Shown: positions 1 through 9,092 of the stretch, in pieces
Layout: the number at the start of each line of letters is the position of its first letter
How positions within the stretch are numbered: position 1 is the first letter of the stretch
Source: GCA-2746365 sp963711255
GTDB taxonomy: Bacteria > Pseudomonadota > Gammaproteobacteria > SZUA-229
Length of the DNA: 64,000 bases
Reading direction: 5' to 3'
Assembly: GCA_963711255.1 (NCBI GenBank)
Contig: CAVQDO010000018.1
Location: 1 to 64,000, forward strand
Position numbers and translations under genes: made by a program
The notes under the pieces: generated by a model
What the model was told of the DNA's origin: nothing
Databases searched by the model: none
Seen by the model: the letters and a program-made list of their open reading frames with translations, nothing else

Positions 1-75
1 ATGTTATGTTAGTCTACTTCGTTCAGTTCTGGTGTTTGCCTGGATAAAATTGTTAACCCGAAGGATTCGGATAAG

Positions 76-3000
76 ATGATTTTTCAGGAACCGGTGCGTG
101 TAGCGGTTGATAATAGCAATAATATGTTTGTGCTTGATAGAGAGTCTAAACAGGTGCTGGTATTTGCACCAGGTCGAAACCTGTTATATCGCATTGGCGG
201 CGCAGAAGAATCGGCAGATGCTTTTACCGATTTATACGACATAGCAGTTGATAATGATGAAAATCTTTACCTGCTGGGAGGTATAGAAGGCAACCAGACG
301 ACGGTTCAGGTATTTAACGGGCCGACACAAATTGTTTCGTTTGGCGCCAGGGTTGAAGGCCGTGTTGGGCTTGATGAGCCAGTCGCAATTTCTATTCCCC
401 CGGCTAACAAAACAATTGTAAGCGTCTTTGATAAAGAATTAAAAGCAGTTAAAAATTATAAGTTTAAACAGCTGCCGTCTAAACCCGGTGGCCTGAAAGT
501 GCGTGGTAGTATAAAAGATATACAGCTGAGCTGGGATAAAGTGCCAGGTAGTTATACCAGCCGCTACAAAGTATATGGTGCACGTGATAAAGACGGTGAC
601 TTTAAATACCTGACTGATGTTTCCGGTTTGAATGCAACCATTGAGAATAAAGGTGCCTTTGCGCCACGTTATTATCGTATAAGTGCAGTTTCCGGTTTTA
701 GTGTCGAAGGAGAGCCTTCCAATATACGTGAAGATGTTTTTCAGGCGGGTTACCTCAGTTATAAAGAAGGCCGTTATAAAGAAGCGATTGAAATATTGTC
801 GGCTTCCTATGAGCAGGACAAATCGCACGGTGGTGTGGTCAAATATCTGGGTTTAAGCGCACTGGAACTTGAGGATATGAATAGTGCGCTGGCTTACTTT
901 TCAGAATTAAGTGTGATCAAGGGGTTTGAAGTAGAAGGCAATAACCTGCAGATCAAGGCGCTTGTTGAGAACGGAGAATATGTTTCAGCAAAAGCCGTGA
1001 TAGATCGCTTAATCGCCAGCAATACAGCGAGTATAGATACCATTGTTTATTGTGGAGAGCTTAGCCTGAACCTGGGAGACGCAATCGGTGCTATCGACTG
1101 CCTGGAAGATGCGATTAAAAAAGATGAAAACAATATTAAGGCACGTTTTCTGATTGGCCAGGCTTATATCAAACTGGGGCTGACAGATAAAGGTCTGGCA
1201 GAATTTACGACCGCTGAAAATATTTCACCTGAAGATGCTGCAGTCTGGTTCCAGAGTGGCCTGGCTTACCAGGGGCTGGCGGAGAAAGACGAAGCAATGC
1301 AGCAGCAGGCAATAGAGCGATTCAATAAATCGCTAGCGATAGAGCCAGAGAATGATAAAACACAGTTAGCGATTGCCAAAAGTTTTCTGGCGTTAAAAGA
1401 TTATGACAACGTACGTAATATCGCGATAAAGCTGGCGGGTAAACGTGAAACTGAAACAGAAGGCCATTACCTGCTGGGTATTACGGCGTATGCAACCGAG
1501 AATTATCCTCAGGCACTACTGTCTCTAAGCAAGGCGACCCGTGCAGACAGCTCAAATTCAACAGCGTGGCTGGCGCTGGCTGATACATACATTCAGATGG
1601 GACAGCAGGACAAGGTAAGGGCTACACTGGAGAAAGCAGTTGCAGGTGATGATAAGTCATTTGAGGCAGCTTACAGGCTTGGAGTGCTCGAGTATGAGGC
1701 GGCAGAATACGAAAAAGCATCAGTTAGTCTGTATGATGCCAGTGTTCTACAGGCAGATCACTTCGATACCAAATTCCTCCTTGCAAAATCATTACAAAAG
1801 GCCAAATCGTACAATAAGGCAGCCACTATTGCCGCCAGTGCAGCTAAGCTGCAGCCTGAAAATGTCGATGTGCTCGTGCTGCGCTCCGAGATATACAATC
1901 GGCAGGGAAAAAACGGAAAAGCCATTGATTATTTAAAACAGGCAATGCTTAAAGAAAAAAACTCAGCTGATCTGCATACTCGCCTGGGAGAAATCTATGT
2001 TGAAAACGGCGTATATGATTCTGCCCAGGCAACCCTGGATACGGCGATCCTGCTGGATAAAACCTCAGCGACTCCACATGTGCTTCTCGCCAGCATGTAT
2101 ATGGCGCGCCGTGTTTACGACAAGGCAATTGCATCCCTGGATAAAGCAGTTGAGCTGAATCCAAGTGCAGAGAATAAACTGGCACTGGATACGGCTTATG
2201 CCGAGCAGAAGCGTGCTATCGAGTTCGAGAAGAATGCACCTAAAGTTATTATCAAAGATTTAGCCTTAGAGCAGGTTTTCTCGGCAGCATATAAGCAGTA
2301 CGTTGATAAGCCGATAGGAAAAGTTACCATACAAAATGGTAGTGACAAGGACTATGCAAACCTTAAATTACGCTTCAGTATTAAAGACTATATGGACTTT
2401 CCTTTTACCCTGGACATTCCCCTGTTAAAAGCCAACTCGTCAGAAGCGCTCAATCTGAACGCTATATTTAATAATCGAATTCTCGATATCGATGAAGACA
2501 CAGGTGTGCAGGTCGAAGTTGCGGTGAATTTTGCGACCAGCAATAAAGACGATGCCATACGTATTACCAAGCCAATGACGATTTACGGTAAGAATGCCAT
2601 CGTCTGGAAAGATCTGAACATGGTTGGTGCTTTTGTTACGCCGAAAGACGACCTGTTGCGTGATTTCGTCAGACGCTCGTTGAACGAGAACAAACCAAAA
2701 GCAGACGCAGTTGACCGTAGCCTGTTAACAGCAATGACTATATTCGATATTTTCGGTGCACATGGTATTAATTATATTGTCGATCCTAATGGGGCCTACT
2801 CGCAACTAACTGAATCAACGGTTGATTATGTGCAGTTTGCCAGGGAAACCTTGAAGTTGAAAAGTGGTGACTGTGATGATCTCTCTGTATTACTTAGCTC
2901 CAGCCTGGAAAACCTTGGTATCCAGACAGCAATAATTGATGTGCCTGGCCATTTATTGATGATGTTTAATACCGGACTCTCCGAAAATGAACGACACTTA

Positions 3001-3687
3001 ATTAGTCTGGATGATGAGCTGATGGTTATTCGCGACGATAAAGTGTGGATTCCGCTAGAAGCTACTATGATCGGCCAGAGTTTTGCTGAAGCATGGGCGG
3101 AAGGTGCAAGAAAATATAAGCGCTACAGTGAAGAAGAAAAGCTGGAAGTTGTTGTACTCAATGATGCCTGGAGCAGTTATAAGCCGGTTACACTAAAGCC
3201 AGCTGCATATACAATAAAGCTGCCGGAAAAAATTCGCGTCGAACCCATGGTGCAGCGTGAAACAGCGCTATTGCTCGAAAAGAGTCTTGATCGCCTGGTT
3301 AAGCCATATCAGGCACTGGTAGCTATGGATGAAGATAACGTACCCGCCCGCTTACAGGTTGCCATTATTTATGCCAAGTATGGTTTGTACGATGCGGCAA
3401 ACCGTGAGTTCGACAGTATACTTTCAGTTGATGCGAATAATAGTGCGGTTTATAACAATCGTGGAAATATTTACTTTTCGCAAAAAGATTATGAGCGTGC
3501 AATTGAGAACTACAGTTACGCAGAAAAGCTCTCAGCAAATGATGCCGGTATAAAAATGAACATATCAATGGCAAATTACCAGATGGGCGAGTTGCATTTG
3601 GCCAGTAATAAGTATGAAGAAGCGAGTATGATAGATGAAACTGTAAAATCAACATATAACGGATATATCAAGCTGTTGAGTAAGTAG
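76..3687 (+). CDS. Large NHL/FN3/TPR protein with transglutaminase-like domain
   Basis: A 1203-residue protein of unrecognised specific function. In order it shows an NHL-like beta-propeller fragment (about 1-115), a fibronectin type III-like domain (about 134-218), a long TPR array (about 221-700), a beta-rich region (about 740-870), a transglutaminase/protease-like domain and C-terminal TPRs (about 1070-1190). In the catalytic-type domain Cys933 sits in GDCDD, His959 in PGHLL, and a WIPLEAT motif follows, which fits a papain-like Cys-His-Asp/Glu triad. There is no signal peptide at ATG 76, although the family layout suggests an exported protein. The reading frame stays open upstream to a TAG at 10-12, with residues that still look propeller-like, so the true start may be missing or displaced. 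AAGGA at 61-65 is a possible ribosome binding site. A small TPR gene follows. A scaffold or protein-processing role is inference. Confidence 0.75.
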   Translation: MIFQEPVRVAVDNSNNMFVLDRESKQVLVFAPGRNLLYRIGGAEESADAFTDLYDIAVDNDENLYLLGGIEGNQTTVQVFNGPTQIVSFGARVEGRVGLDEPVAISIPPANKTIVSVFDKELKAVKNYKFKQLPSKPGGLKVRGSIKDIQLSWDKVPGSYTSRYKVYGARDKDGDFKYLTDVSGLNATIENKGAFAPRYYRISAVSGFSVEGEPSNIREDVFQAGYLSYKEGRYKEAIEILSASYEQDKSHGGVVKYLGLSALELEDMNSALAYFSELSVIKGFEVEGNNLQIKALVENGEYVSAKAVIDRLIASNTASIDTIVYCGELSLNLGDAIGAIDCLEDAIKKDENNIKARFLIGQAYIKLGLTDKGLAEFTTAENISPEDAAVWFQSGLAYQGLAEKDEAMQQQAIERFNKSLAIEPENDKTQLAIAKSFLALKDYDNVRNIAIKLAGKRETETEGHYLLGITAYATENYPQALLSLSKATRADSSNSTAWLALADTYIQMGQQDKVRATLEKAVAGDDKSFEAAYRLGVLEYEAAEYEKASVSLYDASVLQADHFDTKFLLAKSLQKAKSYNKAATIAASAAKLQPENVDVLVLRSEIYNRQGKNGKAIDYLKQAMLKEKNSADLHTRLGEIYVENGVYDSAQATLDTAILLDKTSATPHVLLASMYMARRVYDKAIASLDKAVELNPSAENKLALDTAYAEQKRAIEFEKNAPKVIIKDLALEQVFSAAYKQYVDKPIGKVTIQNGSDKDYANLKLRFSIKDYMDFPFTLDIPLLKANSSEALNLNAIFNNRILDIDEDTGVQVEVAVNFATSNKDDAIRITKPMTIYGKNAIVWKDLNMVGAFVTPKDDLLRDFVRRSLNENKPKADAVDRSLLTAMTIFDIFGAHGINYIVDPNGAYSQLTESTVDYVQFARETLKLKSGDCDDLSVLLSSSLENLGIQTAIIDVPGHLLMMFNTGLSENERHLISLDDELMVIRDDKVWIPLEATMIGQSFAEAWAEGARKYKRYSEEEKLEVVVLNDAWSSYKPVTLKPAAYTIKLPEKIRVEPMVQRETALLLEKSLDRLVKPYQALVAMDEDNVPARLQVAIIYAKYGLYDAANREFDSILSVDANNSAVYNNRGNIYFSQKDYERAIENYSYAEKLSANDAGIKMNISMANYQMGELHLASNKYEEASMIDETVKSTYNGYIKLLSK

Positions 3688-3701
3688 TATCGCGGTGTAT
3701 T

Positions 3702-3717
3702 TGTGCCCTGTATCACA
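3702..3717. promoter_or_regulatory. CRP-like palindrome
   Basis: TGTGC-N6-TCACA matches the CRP consensus TGTGA-N6-TCACA at 9 of 10 half-site positions. It lies 108 bp before the start of the small TPR gene. A weaker copy (TGTGA-N6-TCAAG) is at 3753-3768. CRP itself is encoded in this window. A short GCCCT/AGGGC hairpin overlaps the first site and is an alternative explanation for the symmetry. Confidence 0.4.
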
Positions 3718-3825
3718 AAAGGGCTGCTTGCATGGTCTCTGAACCATAGAAATGTGAATTAATTCAAGATATTAATCATTAATAGCAATACAATTGAAGC
3801 ATACGTATTATTCGAGGTTATTAAG

Positions 3826-4380
3826 ATGAAAAAGTTAACGGTATTTGTATTACTCATGTTTTCCATGGCAAGCGTTGTTCATGCCGCTGAAAAACAGTCA
3901 GATGGACAGTCACTGGTCGTTGTTAAAACACAAAGTAAAAGCGCTTTTAAAGGTTTGCTGTATAAAGTCTGGGGGCGACTAAGAGCGTTAAACCCCCAGC
4001 TTAAGACAAATAAAACCCGAGATCGTACGGTGGCGACGATGGGTATACGGGGAGCAGAGACAACGTCATCATTAATTGAACCTTACTGGAAAGGTGATAA
4101 ATCTGACGATGCCGGTTACATCACGGAACTAACCAGTTATACCGAAGCGCAGCAATATGCCGAAGATGGTGATCTGCAAAAAGCAGTGACAGCATTAAAT
4201 GCTTTTCTTGATGAATACGAAGATAGCGATTTGCGTGCGAATGCACAGTTTGCTCTGGGTATTAGCCAGGGAGGCATGGGTGACGTGGCGGCAAGTAAGA
4301 AAACACTTTCAAGTTTTGTTGAAGATAATCCTAAGCACCCGCTGATATCTGATGCCAAACAGGTAATTGCTGAACTCTAG
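3826..4380 (+). CDS. Small exported TPR protein
   Basis: A 184-residue protein starting with a clear Sec signal peptide (Lys-Lys then a hydrophobic run ending VVHAA, about residues 1-21), so it is periplasmic or membrane-associated. The C-terminal half (about 105-180) has two tetratricopeptide repeats of the YbgF/CpoB type, with the pattern YAEDGDLQKA followed by FLDEYEDS. The middle is basic and low in recognisable motifs. GAGG about 10 bases upstream is a possible ribosome binding site. It lies 138 bp after the large TPR protein on the same strand and ends before a strong terminator. Function is unknown; partnership with the upstream TPR/transglutaminase protein is inferred only from adjacency and shared TPRs. 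Confidence 0.7.
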   Translation: MKKLTVFVLLMFSMASVVHAAEKQSDGQSLVVVKTQSKSAFKGLLYKVWGRLRALNPQLKTNKTRDRTVATMGIRGAETTSSLIEPYWKGDKSDDAGYITELTSYTEAQQYAEDGDLQKAVTALNAFLDEYEDSDLRANAQFALGISQGGMGDVAASKKTLSSFVEDNPKHPLISDAKQVIAEL

Positions 4381-4454
4381 AAGTACTGAAAGCCTGCTGT
4401 TGTATAATAGGGCAAATCCACGCAAATCCATAGTGAGATGCCAGTTTAAGTAGA

Positions 4455-4476
4455 GGCCGGGAAACCGGCCTTTTTT
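4455..4476 (+). terminator. Rho-independent terminator
   Basis: A 6-bp perfect GC stem (GGCCGG/CCGGCC) with a GAAA tetraloop is followed directly by six T. It ends the small TPR transcript. A TATAAT at 4403-4408 lies just upstream, so a very short independent RNA is also possible. Confidence 0.9.
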
Positions 4477-4482
4477 AATGAT

Positions 4483-5100
4483 ATGTCTATTGAAATAATT
4501 TACCAGGATGAATACCTGCTTGCAGTGAATAAACCCCAGGCGCTGCTATCTGTGCCCGGACTGGGTCCGGACAAGCAGGATTGCATGATTGCCAGGCTTG
4601 AAAAAATAGTGCCGGAGGCAAAGGTAGTTCACCGACTTGATTGTTATACCTCGGGAATAATGCTGTTTGCTGTTGGTAAGGAAATGCAGCGAGCATTAAG
4701 CAAGGTCTTTCATGACAGGAAAATAGATAAACAGTATATCGCTGTCGTCAGGCAGTGGTTTGATGAACAGCAGGGTGTTATTAAATTCCCCATGCGTTGT
4801 GATATTGATAACAGGCCGCATCAGATTGTTGATTATGAGCACGGTAAGGCTGCTATAACAGAATGGCAGGTGTTGCAACGTAATGACAATAGTGTACGTT
4901 TATTGTTAAAGCCGGAAACTGGTCGAACGCATCAACTAAGAGTGCACTGTGCGGCCATGGGGCATCCAATTATCGGTGACGGGCTGTATGGCAACGACGA
5001 AATAAAACAGCCAAGAATGCTGCTGCATGCGGATAATTTATTGTTTGATCATCCAGTTACAAAACAACGCATGCATCTCTTTGCCGAGTGTGAGTTTTAG
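4483..5100 (+). CDS. rluA: Pseudouridine synthase, RluA type
   Basis: A 205-residue RluA-family enzyme that isomerises uridine to pseudouridine in structured RNA. The catalytic motif HRLDCYTSG (about residues 50-58) carries the active-site Asp. The C-terminal motif GRTHQLRVHCAAMGHPIIGD is the second signature of the family. There is no S4 domain, and the length is close to E. coli RluA (219 aa), which modifies 23S rRNA U746 and tRNA U32. The DNRPHQIVDYE stretch also resembles RluA rather than RluC/RluD. The start ATG sits only 6 bp after the terminator T-run, so the gene's own promoter or readthrough must supply the message. The exact RNA target is inferred from family resemblance. Confidence 0.8.
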   Translation: MSIEIIYQDEYLLAVNKPQALLSVPGLGPDKQDCMIARLEKIVPEAKVVHRLDCYTSGIMLFAVGKEMQRALSKVFHDRKIDKQYIAVVRQWFDEQQGVIKFPMRCDIDNRPHQIVDYEHGKAAITEWQVLQRNDNSVRLLLKPETGRTHQLRVHCAAMGHPIIGDGLYGNDEIKQPRMLLHADNLLFDHPVTKQRMHLFAECEF

Positions 5101-5109
5101 CATTATTGA

Positions 5110-5802
5110 TTACTGCCAGCCTGAAACGACATCGTATCTAAACAGGATATTATCGTAATCGAAGATCGCGCCACCTGGCGTAATCTCATGAAGTATCAAA
5201 CTGTCGATAACATACTCGCCTTCTTCCATGAAATTATTGTTGATAACGATGCTGCGATGCAACGGGTTGCTTGAGTACACATGTGCGGAGATTAAAATTG
5301 CGGGCAGGCCCTGTTTTATCGAGTCGGGCAGTTCATGGTAATTTATAATATCTTTTTGTTTATCTACAGGTATATCAATAGTTTTTTCCCGCAGATCCGG
5401 TTCAGTTGCCGGTTTTGCCGCCGCGACAGGTTCATATTTCTGCGTTTCAATATCAATTTCTGTTTTTGATTGAGGTTCTGCCACGTCAACTGCATCAGCC
5501 GTGTTAATTTTCGGTGGCGCTGTAATCATGCTTTTGCTGGTGCTGGTTTCGTTTACAAGCGGGCTACTGGTTTGACTAGTACTCAGTTCAGCCTGGTCTT
5601 GGCCGCCTTTATCTTTATCCGTAATAAAATAAATAATGGCAACCAGGTTTAACAGCGCGATAAAAATAAGTATATATGGCCAGTAAGTCCTTTTATCTCG
5701 ATGGTAATTAATGCTCGATGAGTGGATGGTCTGGATCCCGGGGCTGCTGCCGCGTCCACGTTCCTGCTCTGATTTTTTAAGCGCATCAAGTATGTATGAC
5801 AT
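5110..5802 (-). CDS. gspB: Type II secretion assembly protein GspB/ExeB-like
   Basis: A 230-residue inner-membrane protein. It begins MSYILDALKKSEQER, the typical N-terminus of the GspB/ExeB/PulB family. One transmembrane segment follows at about 40-61, then a low-complexity Ser/Thr/Pro/Glu periplasmic linker, then a C-terminal T2SSB-type domain (about 155-228, with HVYSS and IVINN motifs). In Aeromonas, ExeB partners ExeA to place the secretin GspD in the outer membrane and peptidoglycan. It lies 2 bp downstream of the gspA-like gene on the minus strand, so the pair is almost certainly one operon. No other type II secretion genes are in the window, as is common for gspAB. Confidence 0.85.
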   Translation of the reverse strand: MSYILDALKKSEQERGRGSSPGIQTIHSSSINYHRDKRTYWPYILIFIALLNLVAIIYFITDKDKGGQDQAELSTSQTSSPLVNETSTSKSMITAPPKINTADAVDVAEPQSKTEIDIETQKYEPVAAAKPATEPDLREKTIDIPVDKQKDIINYHELPDSIKQGLPAILISAHVYSSNPLHRSIVINNNFMEEGEYVIDSLILHEITPGGAIFDYDNILFRYDVVSGWQ

Positions 5803-5804
5803 GG

Positions 5805-7622
5805 TTAGCCTTGTTTGTTGGTTAGTTCAGGTTTAGATGGTGGCACCAATGTTGGCGCCTGCATGCCAGATTCAGTGTTTAAGTGAATAATGGTTAGCGG
5901 CCCAACAATGCCATCTGCTGTCAGTTGTTGTTTTAACTGAAAACTTTTTACCTTTTCCACCAGCGGTTTGCTGTAGCTGTTTATAGGGGTGTTTGAAGGT
6001 TCTATTTTATTAACGATGTTTAATTTCTCGTTTAGCCAGTTGATGATTTCGCCATTACCACCTGGCGAGACAGCGGAAACGTAACTGGCGGGTTTTTGCC
6101 ACAGAAGAATGTACTGCCCGTACCAGTACCTGTCGAGATCGTCTAACTTTAATCTGTGCATAGAGTTGTTAAAAAAGACAGTGGCTGTGTCACCGATAAT
6201 TTCTGTGACGGTAACGTGCCGCGGTTCGCCTTTATTATTGAAAAGTGTTAACACGGCTGGTCGGTTGTGAGCTTTAAGACTGTTTAAATTTCCCTGTTTG
6301 TGCAGGCAGCTCAAAGCATGCGGTTTTGCCTGCCTGCAGGCGGTGGTTGCCGCTTTGGTGTCGTATTGTTTGCCCCATGTTTTAAATAATTGCTGGTAGG
6401 CGGTAGCCGGATTGTTTGTTGAACTGTTTAGTATTTCGTCAATTTGATTAACACTGGTATTATCACTGATGCCTGACGGAACAGGTGTTTTTGAATCTAC
6501 TGCCACCTGTTCCTCTATTTGAATCATATCGGCATCAATGTCACTATTGCCAGTTATTTCACGGGTGTCTGCCAGGGCGTGAATGTCTGTATTGTCTTCA
6601 GCTGTAACAGTCTCTTTTTTAATCACTGATTCGTTGGTTGTAGAATCAGCTTGTATTTCAGTACTCTGTGTGGCGATGATCTTGTTTTCATTACCATCGT
6701 CTGAAAAATTAAGAATAGTAATGATGCCTGCAAAAAATATTAAGATAATGCCTGCCGCTACAGTGAGAGGGATTGCCCAGTTTTTTTTCTTTTGCAGTTT
6801 AGTGACATTTTTTAGTTCACCAAATACTTCGGCGGCTGCTTTTTTTATAATCGACGGGCTAACCGAATACTGGCTTTCAACATAAGCACCCAGTAGAGCG
6901 CGGTCACAGATGATATTAATTAAACGTGGTATGCCGTGACTTAGTTTATATAAAAGTTTGATGCTTTTTTCAGGGAACAGCTGGATATTCTGGCCTGATA
7001 CAGCGAGCCGATGACTGACATAGGCTTTGACTTCATCTCGACTTAATGGCTTTAAATGAAAGCGAGCAGTGATACGTTGTGCCAGTTGCCGCATATCTGA
7101 TCTCGCCAGTATTTCCAGTAATTCTGGCTGGCCAAGAATAATGATCTGCAGTAATTTCTGTTGATTGGTTTCCAGGTTAGTTAGCAGGCGAAGTTGTTCA
7201 AGTACGGTCCTGTCCAGGTTTTGTGCTTCATCAATGATTAAGACGATTTTTTTATTTTTGCGGTGGCTTTCAATCAAGTAGTCATAGATTCGGTCGGTAT
7301 AGGTTTTGACGGTATTATCTGAATCAGGGTAGCTTATTTTTAACTCGTCGCATATGGTTTCCAGCAACTCTACTTCACTGACTTTAGGATTTAAAACCAG
7401 TGCAACGTTAGCGTTGTCGGGTAACTGGTTTAGCAGGCAACGGCAAATAGTGGTTTTACCTGTACCAACTTCACCGGTGAGCAGTATGCAGCCGCCTTCA
7501 CTATTCAGGCCATAAACAAGGTGTGCCAAAGCTTCACGATGCTGTGAGGTCATATATAAATAACGTGGATCGGGCGCTATCGAGAAAGGCGCTTCTTTAA
7601 ATCCAAAATAATCGTTATACAT
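5805..7622 (-). CDS. gspA: AAA ATPase GspA/ExeA with peptidoglycan-binding domain
   Basis: A 605-residue protein. The N-terminus MYNDYFGFKEAPFSI is characteristic of ExeA. The cytoplasmic AAA domain has Walker A GEVGTGKTT (about 50-58) and Walker B VLIIDEAQNL (about 125-135). A transmembrane segment lies near 283-305, followed by an acidic, Thr/Ser-rich linker, a region with a conserved Cys pair, and a C-terminal PG_binding_1-type repeat (about 535-595, LTADGIVGPLT). The family uses ATP to remodel peptidoglycan so that the type II secretin can assemble. It is transcribed toward gspB. A related use in exopolysaccharide systems (XrtA-associated ATPase) is possible, but the adjacent gspB favours type II secretion. 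Confidence 0.88.
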   Translation of the reverse strand: MYNDYFGFKEAPFSIAPDPRYLYMTSQHREALAHLVYGLNSEGGCILLTGEVGTGKTTICRCLLNQLPDNANVALVLNPKVSEVELLETICDELKISYPDSDNTVKTYTDRIYDYLIESHRKNKKIVLIIDEAQNLDRTVLEQLRLLTNLETNQQKLLQIIILGQPELLEILARSDMRQLAQRITARFHLKPLSRDEVKAYVSHRLAVSGQNIQLFPEKSIKLLYKLSHGIPRLINIICDRALLGAYVESQYSVSPSIIKKAAAEVFGELKNVTKLQKKKNWAIPLTVAAGIILIFFAGIITILNFSDDGNENKIIATQSTEIQADSTTNESVIKKETVTAEDNTDIHALADTREITGNSDIDADMIQIEEQVAVDSKTPVPSGISDNTSVNQIDEILNSSTNNPATAYQQLFKTWGKQYDTKAATTACRQAKPHALSCLHKQGNLNSLKAHNRPAVLTLFNNKGEPRHVTVTEIIGDTATVFFNNSMHRLKLDDLDRYWYGQYILLWQKPASYVSAVSPGGNGEIINWLNEKLNIVNKIEPSNTPINSYSKPLVEKVKSFQLKQQLTADGIVGPLTIIHLNTESGMQAPTLVPPSKPELTNKQG

Positions 7623-7772
7623 ATGTCAAAGAGATTTGTTGTTATGTCGGTGTGTGGCTAACTATAACTCAATTTCCGGCTTGACCAAAGTAATGCGGTT
7701 AAAACCCGGTTGCTAAGGAAATGTTGCTACGGAAGTTAATTGTGCAAAATCGGTGTTACTGGAATACTAATA

Positions 7773-8660
7773 TCAGGATGATTTGCTGAGTTTCAGTATC
7801 AGCAAGGCAAGGAATAATAGTAGCAGGGTAGCAGCCATTGTTATTGTTGCCATGAATTTCAGGTATTCAGCGGATTTTTTATTGAATATCGTCATGTCGC
7901 TATTCAGGGTAATGTACATGATTAGTCTATTATCATCACTAGTGACCGGAATTCGGCTTTGTGTAAAATTTTTATCGCCTGCAGTGGACGGCCAGTTTTT
8001 GGACTGATAAAGGGTGTTTCCGTTGGCTGACTGGATGTGTACAGGCATTTCCAGTGCCTGTTCAAGTTTTCGCAGATTAAATGTCAGGTCGGTGATAACC
8101 TTTATGTAACCTTTCGGGTTTAAACCGCCAAATGGCACGATAACAGCATACACAGGTCTGTCATGGTAAAGACAGGCTTGTGCCATGGTTTGCAGCTTTT
8201 CTGTTCCGCGCCGTGATAATGCTGACTGACTCAGTTGCGGGCATATTAACTCACTATCCATGTCTGTTCTTATGCCCTCAGATGATACGCTGAGTAAAGT
8301 GAAGTCTGTATTGAGAATATAAAGTTTTAGCAACTTTATAATACCTGCTGTAACAAAGTATTGATAAAACTGATTATCAAGCTGTCGCGTGAGTTTGTTG
8401 CCTTGTGTAACAGAAACCTCTGAAAAGGCCTGGTTATTTTCGTGTTCGATGGCTAATGCAAGATCGAGAGAGTCTGATTTTAATTCATTAATCAGGTTTT
8501 TTAATTCAAGATTTGCCAGCTGCTTAACTATGCGTGAGTTATGCTGGTAGGAAAGTTGCTGGTATGTATCACTGATATGATATGCCAGAAAGATGCTTAT
8601 GATGCCTGTTATGCAAACGACTATACTGGTTTTTCCTGCCGCCGAATAAGATATTTTCAT
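7773..8660 (-). CDS. Membrane protein with periplasmic sensor-like domain, no output domain
   Basis: A 295-residue protein with an N-terminal transmembrane helix (about 10-28), a roughly 235-residue periplasmic part and a second helix (about 268-290), then only a five-residue tail. The layout is that of the extracellular half of a sensor kinase, chemoreceptor or cyclase (Cache-like, with LNPKGYIKVITDLT resembling a PAS-like core), but no HAMP, kinase, GGDEF or methyl-accepting domain follows. The 150 bp after the stop hold no continuation that I can see. It begins 3 bp after the rhodanese gene, so the two are co-transcribed. I do not recognise a named family. It may be a stand-alone sensor or a truncated receptor. 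Confidence 0.65.
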   Translation of the reverse strand: MKISYSAAGKTSIVVCITGIISIFLAYHISDTYQQLSYQHNSRIVKQLANLELKNLINELKSDSLDLALAIEHENNQAFSEVSVTQGNKLTRQLDNQFYQYFVTAGIIKLLKLYILNTDFTLLSVSSEGIRTDMDSELICPQLSQSALSRRGTEKLQTMAQACLYHDRPVYAVIVPFGGLNPKGYIKVITDLTFNLRKLEQALEMPVHIQSANGNTLYQSKNWPSTAGDKNFTQSRIPVTSDDNRLIMYITLNSDMTIFNKKSAEYLKFMATITMAATLLLLFLALLILKLSKSS

Positions 8661-8663
8661 GGT

Positions 8664-9092
8664 TTATTTACTGATCAGAAAGTTTTTATTTTTCCACTCT
8701 TCCATTCCGCCTCTGAACCAGTAGATATTTGTATAGCCGCAGGCCTTAGCAATCATTACCGCGCGATAGCTACGCCGGCATTTTGGGCCATTGCAATAAA
8801 ACAGGGCTGCGTTATCTTTTTTTGCAATTACCGATTGCAGAGATTCGCAGTTGGTATCTGTGTCTGGAAGGTTGATTGAGCCAGTAATATAACCCTGACG
8901 CCTGTCTGCCTGGATTCGTGAGTCAATAATAACCAGTTCTGGGTTTCCGCGAGCAAGTGATATTAATGATTCTGCATCGACCCTGGTGCTGCCTTGAATG
9001 GTATCAGGGCTTTCATACTCTTCTGCCGGCGCAACCCCGAAAAAAAATAATGGCAATAGTAATACAGCAGTTTTAATGCATTTATGAATCAT
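8664..9092 (-). CDS. Periplasmic rhodanese-like protein
   Basis: A 142-residue single-domain rhodanese. A signal peptide (about 1-23, ending APAEE) sends it to the periplasm. The rhodanese fold is visible as VIIDSR, GYITGSINLP and the active-site loop with Cys100 in CNGPKCRRS. It ends with IYWFRGGMEEW, typical of the family. Such proteins carry a persulfide on the catalytic Cys and move sulfane sulfur; the substrate cannot be told from sequence. It is the first gene of a minus-strand pair with the sensor-like membrane protein and lies back to back with fadH. Confidence 0.85.
   Translation of the reverse strand: MIHKCIKTAVLLLPLFFFGVAPAEEYESPDTIQGSTRVDAESLISLARGNPELVIIDSRIQADRRQGYITGSINLPDTDTNCESLQSVIAKKDNAALFYCNGPKCRRSYRAVMIAKACGYTNIYWFRGGMEEWKNKNFLISK

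Noticed and set aside
439..828. Minus-strand ORF of 129 codons inside the large TPR gene
   Set aside because: It lies wholly within a well-supported coding region on the other strand, has no ribosome binding site and no recognisable domain.
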